A stretch of DNA of 64,000 nucleotides from Brachionus manjavacas (taxonomy: Eukaryota; Rotifera; Eurotatoria; Ploima; Brachionidae). Both the position numbers and the translations under genes were made by a program. Below the pieces are notes generated by a model. The model saw only the letters and a list, made by a program, of their open reading frames with translations. It had not been told where the DNA came from and searched no databases. Within the stretch, counting starts at the first letter, position 1; every line of letters begins with the position of its first letter. The stretch covers positions 2,728,001 through 2,792,000 of the forward strand of contig JAHQIY010000013.1 in NCBI GenBank assembly GCA_019054805.1. Reading direction: 5' to 3'. Positions 35,201 to 46,253 of this stretch are shown here, in pieces.

Positions 35201-38200
35201 AAACCGTATTTTCAACAAACGATGATGAGACAATAAAAGAGTTGTTCAGTCTTTGCACCGTAAATGCTTGGTCTAATTTAGAAATGGAACGTCAGTTCCA
35301 GCAACGAACAAGTCGAAGACTAACTTTTAAGACCTTAAAAGCGAGATTTAATGGTAAAATATTAATTTTGATAGAGTTAAAATTAAACATTTTATTTTAG
35401 TAATTATCCAAGCATTGGAACAACCACTGGAACAAACCAATAATAATCAGCGTCCAGGAACATCGGCATCATTTGCAACTCAAGTTACAATAAGTGAGGC
35501 TGAGCCAATGAGTATTCAACATGAGTGCCAACTTGATCATCAGATGACTTCTTTGAATCACCAAGAAGCTATTGCTGATATGACCTCAGAGCTTGAACTT
35601 AGTTACTTTTTTATATATGTAAAGTATAATTATATTAATTGTGTTCTTTAGGTCTTAGTTTTTCTCAACAAGACGAAACATCAGATTTTAATTTAAATGA
35701 GACTGTAAATACCCCTGAAACATCAAATTTGAGACGACCTGGCAAACCAACAAGTTCGAGGCAAAGGAGAAGATCGCCATTAACTATTGAATCGGTGAAC
35801 AGACTAAACGAGATTCCGCTGATTAATAATAGACTATCAGCTACAACTCCGATTCGTACAAGAAGAAATTTAACCATTCAACTTGAACGGATGGGCACAG
35901 CTTCATTTGGGGAAGCACAAAGAGTGATTATCACGAGAGCGATGCGCGAAAGAATTAGACGCGCAAATAAGAGTGATGACCAAACTCAAGAACGTTTATT
36001 ATCTCATTTAAATCGTCAACCTGTCTTAAGGGCTAATGAAACACCTAATACAGATAATCGTCTTTCTCTTCAGGTTGAGAGACAGAGAAATCGATTAGCA
36101 AACGAGACTCCTGAAGTAGCAAATAATCGTGTATCTATTGAGGCTGAGAGGCAAAGAAATCGTCGAGCAAATGAGACTGCTGAGCAGCGCGAGAAACGGT
36201 TAATGTATCAAAGAGACTACCGAGCTCGCATCAGAGAGAACGAAACGCCCGAAGAACGTTTACATAGACTCGGTTTAGTTAATGAAAGAAGGCGTGAAAA
36301 CCGAATTAATCGTCCTTTTTATATGGAATGGAATATAGATAGGGAAAATGCGATTGAAATTGACAATCAAGGCCAGTTGGAACATGCCTGCCAATATTGC
36401 AATGCCTTATACTGGCCAAAGGAAGTCAATCGAAGCGGCAATTACATTCTTTGTTGTGAAAGGAACAAGATTGTAGTGCCAATTATTGATCAATTTCATC
36501 CGACATTAATTCAGTTAGTAAATCCAGTTAACGATGCACAATGGCAATTAAGCGCAGAGTTTATGATGAATATACGCCAATACAACTCACTTTTTGCAAT
36601 GGCAGCGGTAAAGTCAAATTTTGATCCCGAAGACTTGGATAATGTTCTAAATGATATGACACGTTTCAATGAAAGGCGTAATAATCGATTGCCTTATCTT
36701 TATAAAGTACATGGTTCTGTTTACTACCGCATCCCTCCAATGTTTAATGGACCTAATGGTAATTTGAATCTAAGAGCTGCACAGTATCTTATGTTAGATT
36801 CAGATCGAGCTATTGTTGAAAGTATGCTTGTGAATGGGACTAAAAGCGGTCTAAATATTAATGAAGATATTGTTCAACTTTTAAATCAGATGATGACTAA
36901 CTCAAATCCACTCAAGCAGTTATTTTTGACTAATCGCGAAGTTCTTCATCAGCAAAATCAACAAGATCCTTTTACTGTTCAAATGTGGATTACCCGATTT
37001 GTTCCGCATAATGTCAATGTACCGGTTAATGCAAGCGGAAGAAGACAAATTGCTGATTTTGCAGTGAACGGTGAAATTGCAGCCGTTTTTAACGATCAAG
37101 ACGGTTTGCCTGACGATGGAGTGATTGTTTATGCCCAAGCAAGACAACTAAATTTGCCTCTAATAAATATTGTACCACAACGTCCAAATAACCATATGCA
37201 AAGCATTGACTTGAGGAACCCAAATTGTGATCCTATGTGTTTTCCATTGCTTTTTCCATATGGTGAATCTGGCTATGATGAACGTTATCAACATAATCAA
37301 GTTCATTTGACTACAAATTCAAGAGTTACTTTGAAAGAATTTTACAAGCATCGTTTACACTTTCGATTGAATTGTCACAATTCTATTTTTAAAATGAGCA
37401 AATTATTTCAAGAATATGTGGTTTGTTCATGGATTAAAATAGAAAAGAACAATTTAAAATTTCTTCGTATGAATCAAGCACGTTTAAGAATAATGGACTA
37501 TCGGGGCATAATGGATCGTGTTAATGGTAATTATAATCTTGAAGAAAGAATTGGAAGGGCTTATATTCTACCATCGACGTTTGATGGCAGTGATAGAGCC
37601 ATGAAACAACATTATTTCGATGCATTGGAATTAGTTGGAAGATTTGGTAAAGCCGATTACTTTATAACATTTACGTCAAATCCCAGCTGGCCTGAACTTC
37701 AACAAACTCTGGCTGCAGGTCAGCCATATTTATCTCGGCCTGACATGTGTTCCAGAATGTACAATTTGAAGTTCCGTGAGTTCTGGAACGATCTGAACAC
37801 CGAACACAAGATAGGAGTGGTAGAGGCTTATGTTCGAGTGAAGGAATATCAAAAGAGAGGACTTCCACATGATCATATGCTGTTGTGGATGCGAGAAAAC
37901 GATAAACCATCCACTCCGGAACTAATCGATCAGGTTATATGCGCCGAAATTCCAGATCCCGTTACTGACAGAGAGTTATACGAGCTTGTAAAATCAAAAA
38001 TGATCCATGGACCGTGCTTGCCAAATAGCTCATGTATGAAGCAATTTGGTAACCGTTGCTCAAAAGGATTTCCAAAGCATTACAGTGAAACAACGGTCAT
38101 GAGATTAAATAACTATCCACTGTATCGGAGACGGAATAATGATAGAATGGTAACGGTGAGAGGCCATGTACTTGATAACAGATATGTGATTCCATATAAT

Positions 38201-41139
38201 CCTGCGATGCTCAAAAAGTTTCAATGCCATATTAATTTGGAATATTGTGACAATTTGAGTTCGATGAAATATATCTTCAATTATGTGTGCAAAGGAAATG
38301 ATCGTGTCAATGTTCAAGCTCATGGTATGAATAACAATATGCCTTTTGCAAATCGAGGACTTACACGAGACGAGTTTGTACAGATGAATCAACGTCAAAC
38401 TGTTGACAATAGGCAAATCGATTTTATTGAGAATGATGATTATGATGTTCAAATTAACCATGATGTTGACAATAATTTAGCTATGGAAGATGATGAGAAT
38501 GATAATCAAGTTTCAAATCATGATGAAGGTGAAAATGGTCGTGATCAAGAAAATGATAACATAACTGATAATGGTGACAATGTTCAAGCCGCTAACAATG
38601 GTCAAAATAATGATGAAATCTATGATGAGATCAGGACATATGAGCGGAAGAGATATGTCAGTTCAATTGAAGCTTTCGATAAGATTATTGGCTTCAAACG
38701 TCATGAGATATCTCATACTGTTATTCATTTGTTAATTCATCTTGAGAACCGGCAAAATGTTGTTTTTGTTCAAAACAATATTCAACAAGTGGCTAACAAT
38801 GTACCAAGAACAATGTTGACCGAATTTTTTGAATTGAACACACGTAGCCAGCGTGCAAACCAATATCTTTACAAAGAAATAGTCATCCATTATCGATTTG
38901 ATGCGATTAACAAACAATGGATTGAACGTGTTCAAGTGAACAGGGCTGAAAGAATAATTGGCCGTATACCTTTTATTCATCCAAATAATCGAGAGCTCTT
39001 TCATTTGAAGCTATTGTTGTTACACGTTCGAGGACCTAATTCTTATTTGTACTTAAAAACTGTTGATGGACAAGTGTATGCTACATTTGAAGAGGCTGCC
39101 CGTGCGCGTAATCTTGTTGAAAACAATCAACAATGGTACACAATTTTGGAAGAGATTTGTCGAGCTGAACTACCATATAGGATAAGGTAAATATATTTAT
39201 TAAGGAATTTTAATTCTACTTTATTTATTGTCTTTTAATTAGATTTTTGTATGTATCAATTTTATATCACAATAATCCTGCCAACCCGAATGCATTCGAA
39301 CTGTGGGAAGCATTTAAAGATCCAATGTCTGAGGACTACAGACATGAAATTGGTGATGCCAAATATCATAAGGCACTTGGTGTAAGAAATCAAACAAATT
39401 TTGGAAATAAATAAATAATTAAATTTGCTTTTTTTTAGCACATTAGATTTATATTGGAGTCTTTTGGCAAGGTGTTAGAGGACTTCAATTTGCCAATTCC
39501 AGATGATCGTGGTTTGCAGTGGCGCACCAGAGATATGCCACCAAATATGGGAGAATTAACTCCTGAACAACATACAGAAAGGGCACATCATCTGAATTTG
39601 ACACTCAACATTCAACAAAGGGTAAATTTTTGACATTATTTTTTACTTTTTTCATTTAATTCATTTAGAATGCGATCGATGTTGTTTTAGAAGCTGTTAA
39701 TAGCAATGACCCAGGATTAAATAAAAGTTTTTTCTTGGACGGTCCAGGAGGCACTGGAAAAACATATGTTATTAATGTAATTTTCAAAAATTTTTTATTT
39801 AAACAAATATATATTTAATTCTTTGATTTTGAAGCTATTGTTTCATCGATTGAAACAACATAATATGAAAATGATTGCTACAGCTTTTACCGGAATCGCT
39901 TCTTCGCTGTTGATTGGTGGTGGCCGTACAATGCACTCCAGATTTAAAATACCCATTCCTACTCATATGGGTGTTACAAGTAACATCATGGTGCATTCTG
40001 AACAAGCCCAAGAACTTCGAGAATGCCGATTATTTGTTATTGACGAGGCTTCAATGGTCTCCAGAGCAATGTTGGAGTGCGTTGATCGTTTGTTACGCGA
40101 CATTATGCAGCAACCCAATATTCCTTTTGGCGGCAAACCAATACTGTTAACTGGCGACTTTAGACAATGTTGTCCAGTGTCGGACAATGAAAATATTGAA
40201 GCTGGCATACTAATGTGTCTAAAAAATTCTCCATTATGGCCGTTGTTTACCCAACTCGTATTGACCGAAAACGTGAGGGCTGATCCCAATGAACATGAGT
40301 TTAAGAACTGGCTTATGGATATTGGAAACGGCCGAAGTCGTATTTACGATGGTCAATATATGGTAAAGCTTCCCGATAGAGTTGTATGCAGAAACAATAT
40401 TGTAAATCAAGTGTTTGGCGATGGTCCTTTAAACTTGGATCAACAAAATCGTTTGAATAATGCAATTTTGTGTCCAACTAACAGAGACTCACTTGAAATC
40501 AATGAAGTTATTTTGGAAAGATTGGTTGGTGATAATCATGAATATTTGTCAGCAACAAGCATAGTAAATCGTCAGACTGGAATTGTTGATGATGTTGACG
40601 ATAATCCAATCGAGGAAGCATTAAGAGCAACACCAAACGGATTCCCACCACACAAATTGAACATCAAAGTGGGAGCTATTGTTATGCTCATAAAAAATTG
40701 GTCTGTTGCATTTGGATTGTGCAATGGTACTCGATTACGTGTAACTCAATGCAATCAGTTCAGTATCAGATGTTCTGTGTTGACTGGACCTCAACAAGGT
40801 CATGAATTCGTTTTGCCACGAACTGAATTCAGATCAAATCAAACTGATGCTGGTGTTTGGCTCCGTCGGATTCAATTTCCGTTCCGACTGTCATTTGCTA
40901 TGACTATAAATAAATCTCAGGGCCAAACATTCAATAATGTTGGTTTGCTACTTCGCCAACCAGTGTTTTCACATGGTCAACTGTATGTAGCTGCTTCGAG
41001 AGTCCGTAACTTTGATTCGCTATGTATTTTGGTAGACACACATTTATATGGTTCAAATCGACAAGGTGAACTGAAACTTACTCGAAATGACAATGGTGTT
41101 TATACAAGAAATGTGGTTTTCAGAGAAATTTTGAATTAA
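35201..41139 (+). CDS. Helitron Rep-helicase (RepHel) protein
   Basis: Exons: 35201-35353, 35401-35601, 35652-39186, 39243-39381, 39439-39621, 39669-39776 and 39835-41139 (stop), joined in compatible phases by GT-AG introns of 47-58 bp. The first coding exon is not found, so the true start is unknown. The big exon opens with Arg/Glu-rich repeats (RRANETAEQREKRL), then a zinc-binding-like HACQYCNALYWPK...CC and Helitron N-domain text (YFITFTSNPSWPEL). HUH nuclease residues lie in RGLPHDHMLLWM and the catalytic Tyr region in MKYIFNYVCKGND. The 3' exons encode a PIF1-type helicase: Walker A DGPGGTGKTYV, then RLFVIDEASMVS, KPILLTGDFRQ, and C-terminal SFAMTINKSQGQTF. Rep nicks and rejoins DNA for rolling-circle transposition; the helicase unwinds it. 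No stop or frameshift is seen across more than 5.5 kb, so it may be recently active. Confidence 0.9.
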
Positions 41140-41280
41140 ACTCTAAATTTAATATTTATATATTTTTCAATAAATATATTAAAAATAAAATTTATTCAAT
41201 CAACTTCAAATTTTAAATAATTATTTTTTAGTCAACAAAATTTTAATTTCATTCTAATACAGTACCGATTTGACAAGTGG

Positions 41281-41705
41281 ATTTTTAACGTAAATTTACG
41301 TAAATTTACGTAAAATTACTTTGTAACAAATTGGAAATTTACGTATATTTACGTAAATTAACGTAAAAATTGGTAAAAATGAAAATGCCAAAAAAAGCCC
41401 GATTTTTTGAATTTTTTATTATTTTCTAATAAATTTTGAAAAAATTAGTTTCTATTTATTATCAAATTTTACCAAAAGTTATTTTTTTTACTAATTTTGC
41501 GTAAATTTATGTAAATAATGGTAAAATATGGTAAAATATGGTAAAAAAAATACTTTTTGATAAAATTTGATTTAATAAATAGAAACTAATTTTTTAAAAA
41601 ATTATTAGAAAATAATAAAAAATTCAAAAAATCTGGCTTTTTTTTGGCATTTTCATTTTTACTAATTTTTACGTAAATTTACGTAAATATACGTAAAATT
41701 ACTTT
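41281..41705. mobile_element. Foldback element with TTTACGTAAA-rich ends, inside the Helitron
   Basis: The left half (TTTTTAACGTAAATTTACG ... AAAATGCCAAAAAAAGCC ... TTAGTTTCTATTTATTA) is mirrored in the right half (TAAATAGAAACTAA ... TTTTTTTTGGCATTTTCATT ... TTTACGTAAATTTACG). Short AATGGTAAAATATGGTAAAA repeats fill the centre. Similar TTTTACGTAAAA words mark the foldback at 62688-63584 and a scrap at 3890. Non-coding. Confidence 0.8.
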
Positions 41706-42279
41706 TTATATTCACATGTGTCTAAATCTCAAAAAATCTGGACTAAAAATTAAAAACAGATATGAATTAATTTTTAACCTTTCCCTTTATTCAATTTACA
41801 TTAGAAGACCATTTTTTATTTTATAAACATTTAACAAATTAAAAAAAAAACAACATAAATTTACCTAAAAAACTAATTCAGATAAAAGAAATATAATCAT
41901 AATTTCAAATATTGGTAATTTTTTTGTTGTGGAAAAAAATGGAAAAATGCAAATAAATCGCAGAGCTTAAAAAGTTGTTGTTTCGCTCTATAATTGCCCG
42001 AAAAGTACAATTTTTACATTCAAAAACTCATGAAGAATTAATTTAAAATAATTTATTAAAATTTTATCAAGTAAAATAATCAATGTCTTTGGCAAAACTT
42101 ACTTGAACATCAGAATTAAAATTTCTTAGTATTGTAATCTCTTTATCACTTAATAGAGACCTTGATCAGTGATTAAAATCGCAAATAAAATAGTCCAATT
42201 AGCGAAGCAGCTAGGACCTGTATAAAATCTGCAAGATTTTAGTTCTATCTCGGAGGAATAGAAAGGCAGATAGAGCTAG

Positions 42280-42340
42280 TCTTTTGTAGTAAATTGAGTT
42301 TTTGTTTGTTTTATTTTTTAATTAATGAAAAGAAATTACT
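42280..42340 (-). pseudogene. 5' part of the MULE transposase, separated by the Helitron
   Basis: Minus-strand reading IKQTKTQFTTKD ends at base 42280, and its last codon (GA|T) is completed by base 33040. Together with the downstream piece it reads FTTKD-KLFYFEDSG, a normal MULE sequence. An in-frame TAA lies just upstream, so the transposase N-terminus is lost or decayed. Confidence 0.75.
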
Positions 42341-42699
42341 AAAAGAACGTGGTAATTTAAAGGCTAAAATTAGAAAAGATTTCAACATGATTATGTAATT
42401 ACGATTTAAAACATTAGATTAAGAAAATGTTAATGTTAAAGTTAAGTTTTTTTTCTGCAAGAACTAATTGAAGTGTTTAAACAAAACTCGGCGATATTTT
42501 TACCTTTCGATAATTTTTTGATTCGATATTTACCTATTCGATAATATTTTTTTCAATATTTTTGCTTTTCGATATTTTTTTTTCGATAATTCTTGTTTCG
42601 ATATTTTTAGGTGTCGATAATTTTCCCTTTCGATAATTTTTAATTTCGATCTTATGTCATACCTCCATTGGTTATAGGTAGATATTAGATTTTCTTTCA

Positions 42700-43080
42700 A
42701 ATAGAAAGCAGAGATTTGCCTTAGGTTCATCAATGTCTAAATGGTCGGAAGTTACTAGTGCAGTCCCACAAGGGTCAGTCTTAGGACCGCTTCTTTTTTT
42801 GATATTTAATAAATTATCTTTCAAATGTTTTAAAAAATAAATGTGAAAAATATGCTGATGATACATAAATATTTTCAATAGCTAAAAATTAAAAATTTAA
42901 AGACAACATTTTAATTCAAAAAGATAAAGATCACTGGTCTCTCATCTGGTCTGATGATTTAAACATCGAAAAATGCCTTGTAATACATTTCGTTTCAAAA
43001 AATCCAAACTATGATTATAAAATTTCTATAAAACTATCTAAAAAGAATTTTAAATATTTTTATAAAGTTTTATGTTCTAA
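42700..43080 (+). mobile_element. LINE reverse-transcriptase fragment, CR1/L2-like
   Basis: Plus-strand WSEVTSAVPQGSVLGPLLFL, then after indels KYADDT (FADD box) and WSDDLNIEKCLVIHF. This is the VPQGSVLGPLLF...YADDT order of CR1/L2-type RTs, distinct from the VPQGSVISPLLF family nearby. Multiple breaks; it starts about 25 bp outside the MULE target duplication. Confidence 0.75.
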
Positions 43081-43164
43081 AAAAGAAGCGATATCAAATT
43101 ATTTTATTATTATTCATTAAAATTCAGATTACTTATTACAAATTTTCGTGACCAATATTTTATT

Positions 43165-43665
43165 ATTTATTTATTTATTATTTATTTGTTTTCTGTACCG
43201 AGCTAAAGCTCCTTCAGAATAAATTAAAAATAAAATTAAAATAAAATTAAAGTTAAAGTTAATAAAATTAGATAAAAAAAAAGAATCAAAATAGAGTAAA
43301 TAAGCTAAAAAAAAATGAAAGTTGAAAAGACATAAATTGGAAAAGATTGTTTCATGTGGCACATGTTTAAATAGTTCAAGTTTCAGGAAAAAAAGAAGAA
43401 ATAGTAAGGTAGCAATTACACAATGGAGTTGGGTATTCAATATATCTTGATTCGAAACCTTCTTTGTATTCTTTCACCAGTCTTTCAACCAATAGAATAG
43501 AATGACTCAGTCCTGTCCCAACATATTTCTCACTCAACTCAAAAAGACGATTCGAGACTGTTAGTAATTTTAGTTTATTAAAAGCTTCATGTTGCACGAT
43601 GTTGGAGGAATTATCATATTTTAACTTAAGGACAGATCTTACTACTGTATTCTGAATTGCTTGTA
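43165..43665 (-). mobile_element. 5'-truncated LINE copy, C-terminus plus class A tail
   Basis: Minus-strand frame 43597-43376 reads HEAFNKLKLLTVSNRLFELS, EKYVGTGLSHSILLVERL and YEKGF-type C-terminal text, almost the same as the 49-51 kb LINE. The class A hairpin lies at 43191-43220 with its AAATAAATA tail to the left. Truncated about 43665. Confidence 0.9.
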
Positions 43666-44370
43666 GTTTTTTGATACAATATTTTTAGACCTTTTACCTT
43701 TTTATACTTTGACCAATATTAACAATTTCTCGTCAAAATTCAAAAGAAGAAATTAATTAGCTTCAAATTTTAAGCAATTAAGATATTGAATTAAATTTTC
43801 GCGAAATGAAATAATTGCTTTTAAAAATTATCTTTTAATTATTTAAATGACAATCATATTGAAAATCAATATCAGATAAATAATTTGACTGCCAGCTAAT
43901 TAAATAATTGATATTGAGATTAGAAATTTCAATATTTTGTGATTTGTGTAGTAAATGCAGAGTAAGGACTTGTGAAGCGTATAAAATGTACTTAAAACAT
44001 AAGTAATAAAAATAATCAAGCAGAAAAATAATTTTGATTGTAAAACTTATAACAAATACACAAATTTGTATATTCATAAATTTTAACAATATAATAAACT
44101 ACTAGAAAAATGTCATTTTGATTTTAAAAAGTATTCAGATTCAGAATCAAATTTGGCCATAAAAAACTTTTCTAATTTTTGGCTTGTGTGTTATTTTCTT
44201 TTTAAACAAAAAAATATTTGATTTAGGAGTATAAATATTATCTATCCACAAATCAAGTAAAAATCTTCACTAATTTAGTAGAAAAATAACACAATCAATA
44301 AACAGTTAACTAATTCAGTTTATAATATTTATTTCAAAAAAGAACACAAAAAATAAAAAAATATCACATA

Positions 44371-44421
44371 TTTAAATTAGTGTTTTTTCATATAAAAAAG
44401 ATGAAAAAACACTAATTTAAA
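44371..44421. repeat. Perfect 21-bp inverted repeat (hairpin)
   Basis: Arms 44371-44391 and 44401-44421 (TTTAAATTAGTGTTTTTTCA + T and its exact complement) with a 9-bp loop ATAAAAAAG. Downstream of a minus-strand exon-like segment; could be a small inverted-repeat element or an RNA stem-loop. Confidence 0.85.
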
Positions 44422-44497
44422 TAAATCATAACTTTATTTTAATTTTATTCACTAATTAAGTAAAAAAAAATTACATAAAAAAAATTAAAAAAATTAC

Positions 44498-44758
44498 CTT
44501 TTTTTTTTGTACAGCCATTTGGACAATAAAAACCTCTTTTTTTTAGCATTTTTGCGTTACACTTCTCACAACTTATTTGAATGCTTGAGCTTTTGATTTC
44601 ATTTGTTTTCTCTATTATTGCTCTTTTGCTCGTCGTTTCGACAACATCTTCTTCTTCGTCATTGTCTTCGAGTGATTCAATGCCAATTTCTCCGATGGTT
44701 GAAATTGGAGTGCAGATTTTGTTTTGCGCTTGTTGCTTATAGGAATATCCAGACCTAT
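44498..44758 (-). CDS. Exon-like segment with C-terminal zinc-ribbon-like cysteines
   Basis: Open without stops between an acceptor (GATAAG|AT) and a donor (G|GTAATT). It reads DRSGYSYKQQAQNKICTPIS, an acidic stretch (ESLEDNDEEEDVVETTSKRA), then ISCEKCNAKMLKKRGFYCPN + GC. CxxC...CxxxC could bind zinc. No neighbouring exon was identified; a mariner-like end (CAGTATGTTGCAAAAG) begins at 44788. It may be an orphan exon of a host gene or of a transposase. Confidence 0.4.
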
Positions 44759-45214
44759 CTTATCAAAATTCATTAATTTCAATCTACAGTATGTTGCAAA
44801 AGTTTAGAAATTGGTTATTTTATTTATCTTAAATTGTTTATTTGTTGTATTTTACGAAAAATTGAGTGCAAAAGAAATAAAATAAAAACACTAATTTGTA
44901 GAATTTTTTTTTTCTCTACAATTTGATATATGACACTCGGAATAAAAATATAATTAACTTTTAGATATTTATAATGAAAAAACTTCCTCTAAAAAATAAA
45001 AAATAAAAGTCGGTGCAAAATTTTAGAAATTCGGGTAATCCTAAAGTTTTAGCAACCATTGCTACCTTTTTTCACACCTTTATGATCAATTCTTACATAG
45101 CTTCTAATTTTGATTAAATTGTGCTCTTAAACTGCTTAATATAAATACTCTCCAACTACTTAGGTCCTTTCAAAATAACTTAACCAAAAATTCATAATTT
45201 TGCCAAAAAATTAC

Positions 45215-45480
45215 CAAAAATGGGTAAAAAAAACGTCTCTAGCCCACTAAAATTAATTCTAAGACTCAAGGGGTTAGGATAAGTAAGCCTACTGTAATGA
45301 GATTTCTCAAAAAAAAGTTTAAAGTCCCATGTAGCGGTCAGAAAACCCCTTTTAACCATAAAAGATGTACAAAAAAGATTTTCCTTCAAAGGCACTGGTA
45401 TAAGCAACATTTATACAGGACGAATTAATCAATATTGTCGATTGGATCGAGCAATACACTCTCTCTTGATTTTGCTTCTG
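45215..45480 (+). pseudogene. Tc1/mariner-like transposase N-terminal remnant
   Basis: Across frames the plus strand gives KKNVSSPLKLILRLKG, SKPTVMRFLKKKFKVP, SGQKTPFNHKRCTKKIFLQR and HWYKQHLYRTN. These resemble the helix-turn-helix DNA-binding region of Tc1-type transposases. No DDE motif found and frames shift at least twice. The mariner-like end at 44788 may belong to it. Confidence 0.4.
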
Positions 45481-45749
45481 AAGACATTTTATTCAAGTTT
45501 TATTTAAAGTTATATTTGAGCATTTTTATTTTTTGTTTTATTTATATTGTTTTTTAAAAATTAATTAGTGTCAATAATTAATTATAAGCTTATTGAGTTC
45601 TGTTTGTAATTTTTTTTTCTAAATTTGTGGTGGCGTTTACTGACGTCCTTGATTTAGTTGCCTTTTTTAAGATTTAAAATAAAAAATTTTATTTCATGTT
45701 GTTGATTTTAAAATTCAAATTTTATGCGTTTTCTTGATCACCCTCCAAA

Positions 45750-45960
45750 AAGCAAGACTGAATGTTGAAAGATGTCTGAGACTGATAGAAAAAGTCTGGA
45801 AACCTTTCACACTCGAAGCCTAATAAAGACTCAAGTTAAATTTGGATTAAAATTTTTTTCTTTAAATTTTTTCTTATTATTTAATTTTACTTTTTTAATT
45901 TTATTTTATTTTAAATTAAAGGAGATTTAGCTCGCTACGGATAAACAAATGAATAAATAA
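45750..45960 (+). mobile_element. LINE 3' scrap with class A-like tail
   Basis: RLNVERCLRLIEKVWKPFTL is encoded at about 45753-45812. A hairpin-like AAGGAGATTTAGCTCGCTAC + GGATAAACAAATGAATAAAT tail follows at 45916-45960, a degraded class A end. Confidence 0.5.
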
Positions 45961-46253
45961 TAAATTAGAAAATATTCTTCCGAAGAACTTATGTCCTCTT
46001 TGAAGCACTCATACATATTTCTCATAACAACATTTTGATTATCAAGGACAAGTTAATTATCTAATTATTTTAACTTGAAGCTAATTTTAAAGTACACAGC
46101 AACGAGACTTGTTACTATCATGGAAAATCTCCAAGGATATGAGTAATGAGTGATCATCCACCAACATTCAAATAAAAAAATTAATCACAACATATAAAAT
46201 AAAACTAATAAAAATATTTATTTTTTTTTTATTCAAACTAAAAAAAAAATTTT

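Larger units (their letters stand above)
33041..42279 (+). mobile_element. Helitron rolling-circle transposon, about 9.24 kb
   Basis: It starts TCCTCTTATATATAATTACG and ends GATAGAGCTAG, i.e. 5'-TC and 3'-CTAG (CTRR), between host A (33040) and T (42280), as Helitrons insert. The start resembles known animal Helitron 5' ends (TC...TATATA... then a GTTTGTTTG run at 33071). Near the 3' end lie stems AAAATCT/AGATTTT (about 42222-42238) and TTCTATCT/AGATAGAG (42243-42275). Inside are a tandem-repeat block, a multi-exon Rep-helicase gene and a foldback. The boundaries gain independent support because excision rejoins the MULE transposase frame. Confidence 0.85.
31892..42666 (-). mobile_element. 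MULE DNA transposon, interrupted by a Helitron
   Basis: Left end GGGGAACGGACATAATATCG and inverted right end GGAGGTATGACATAAGATCG match at 14 of 20 positions. Both continue into about 170-200 bp arrays of TATCGAAA-type words (31905-32095 and, inverted, 42485-42655). The 9 bp outside each end, TTTCGTTAT (31883-31891) and ATTGGTTAT (42667-42675), match at 7 of 9, fitting the 9-bp duplication typical of MULEs. A MULE transposase relic lies inside on the minus strand. The 10775-bp span shrinks to about 1.54 kb once the Helitron at 33041-42279 is subtracted. Confidence 0.8.

Noticed and set aside
41281-41345. TACGTAAATTTACG repeats as a regulatory (CRE-like) cluster
   Set aside because: They are the arms of a foldback element and recur at 41670 and 62700-63500 in other foldbacks.
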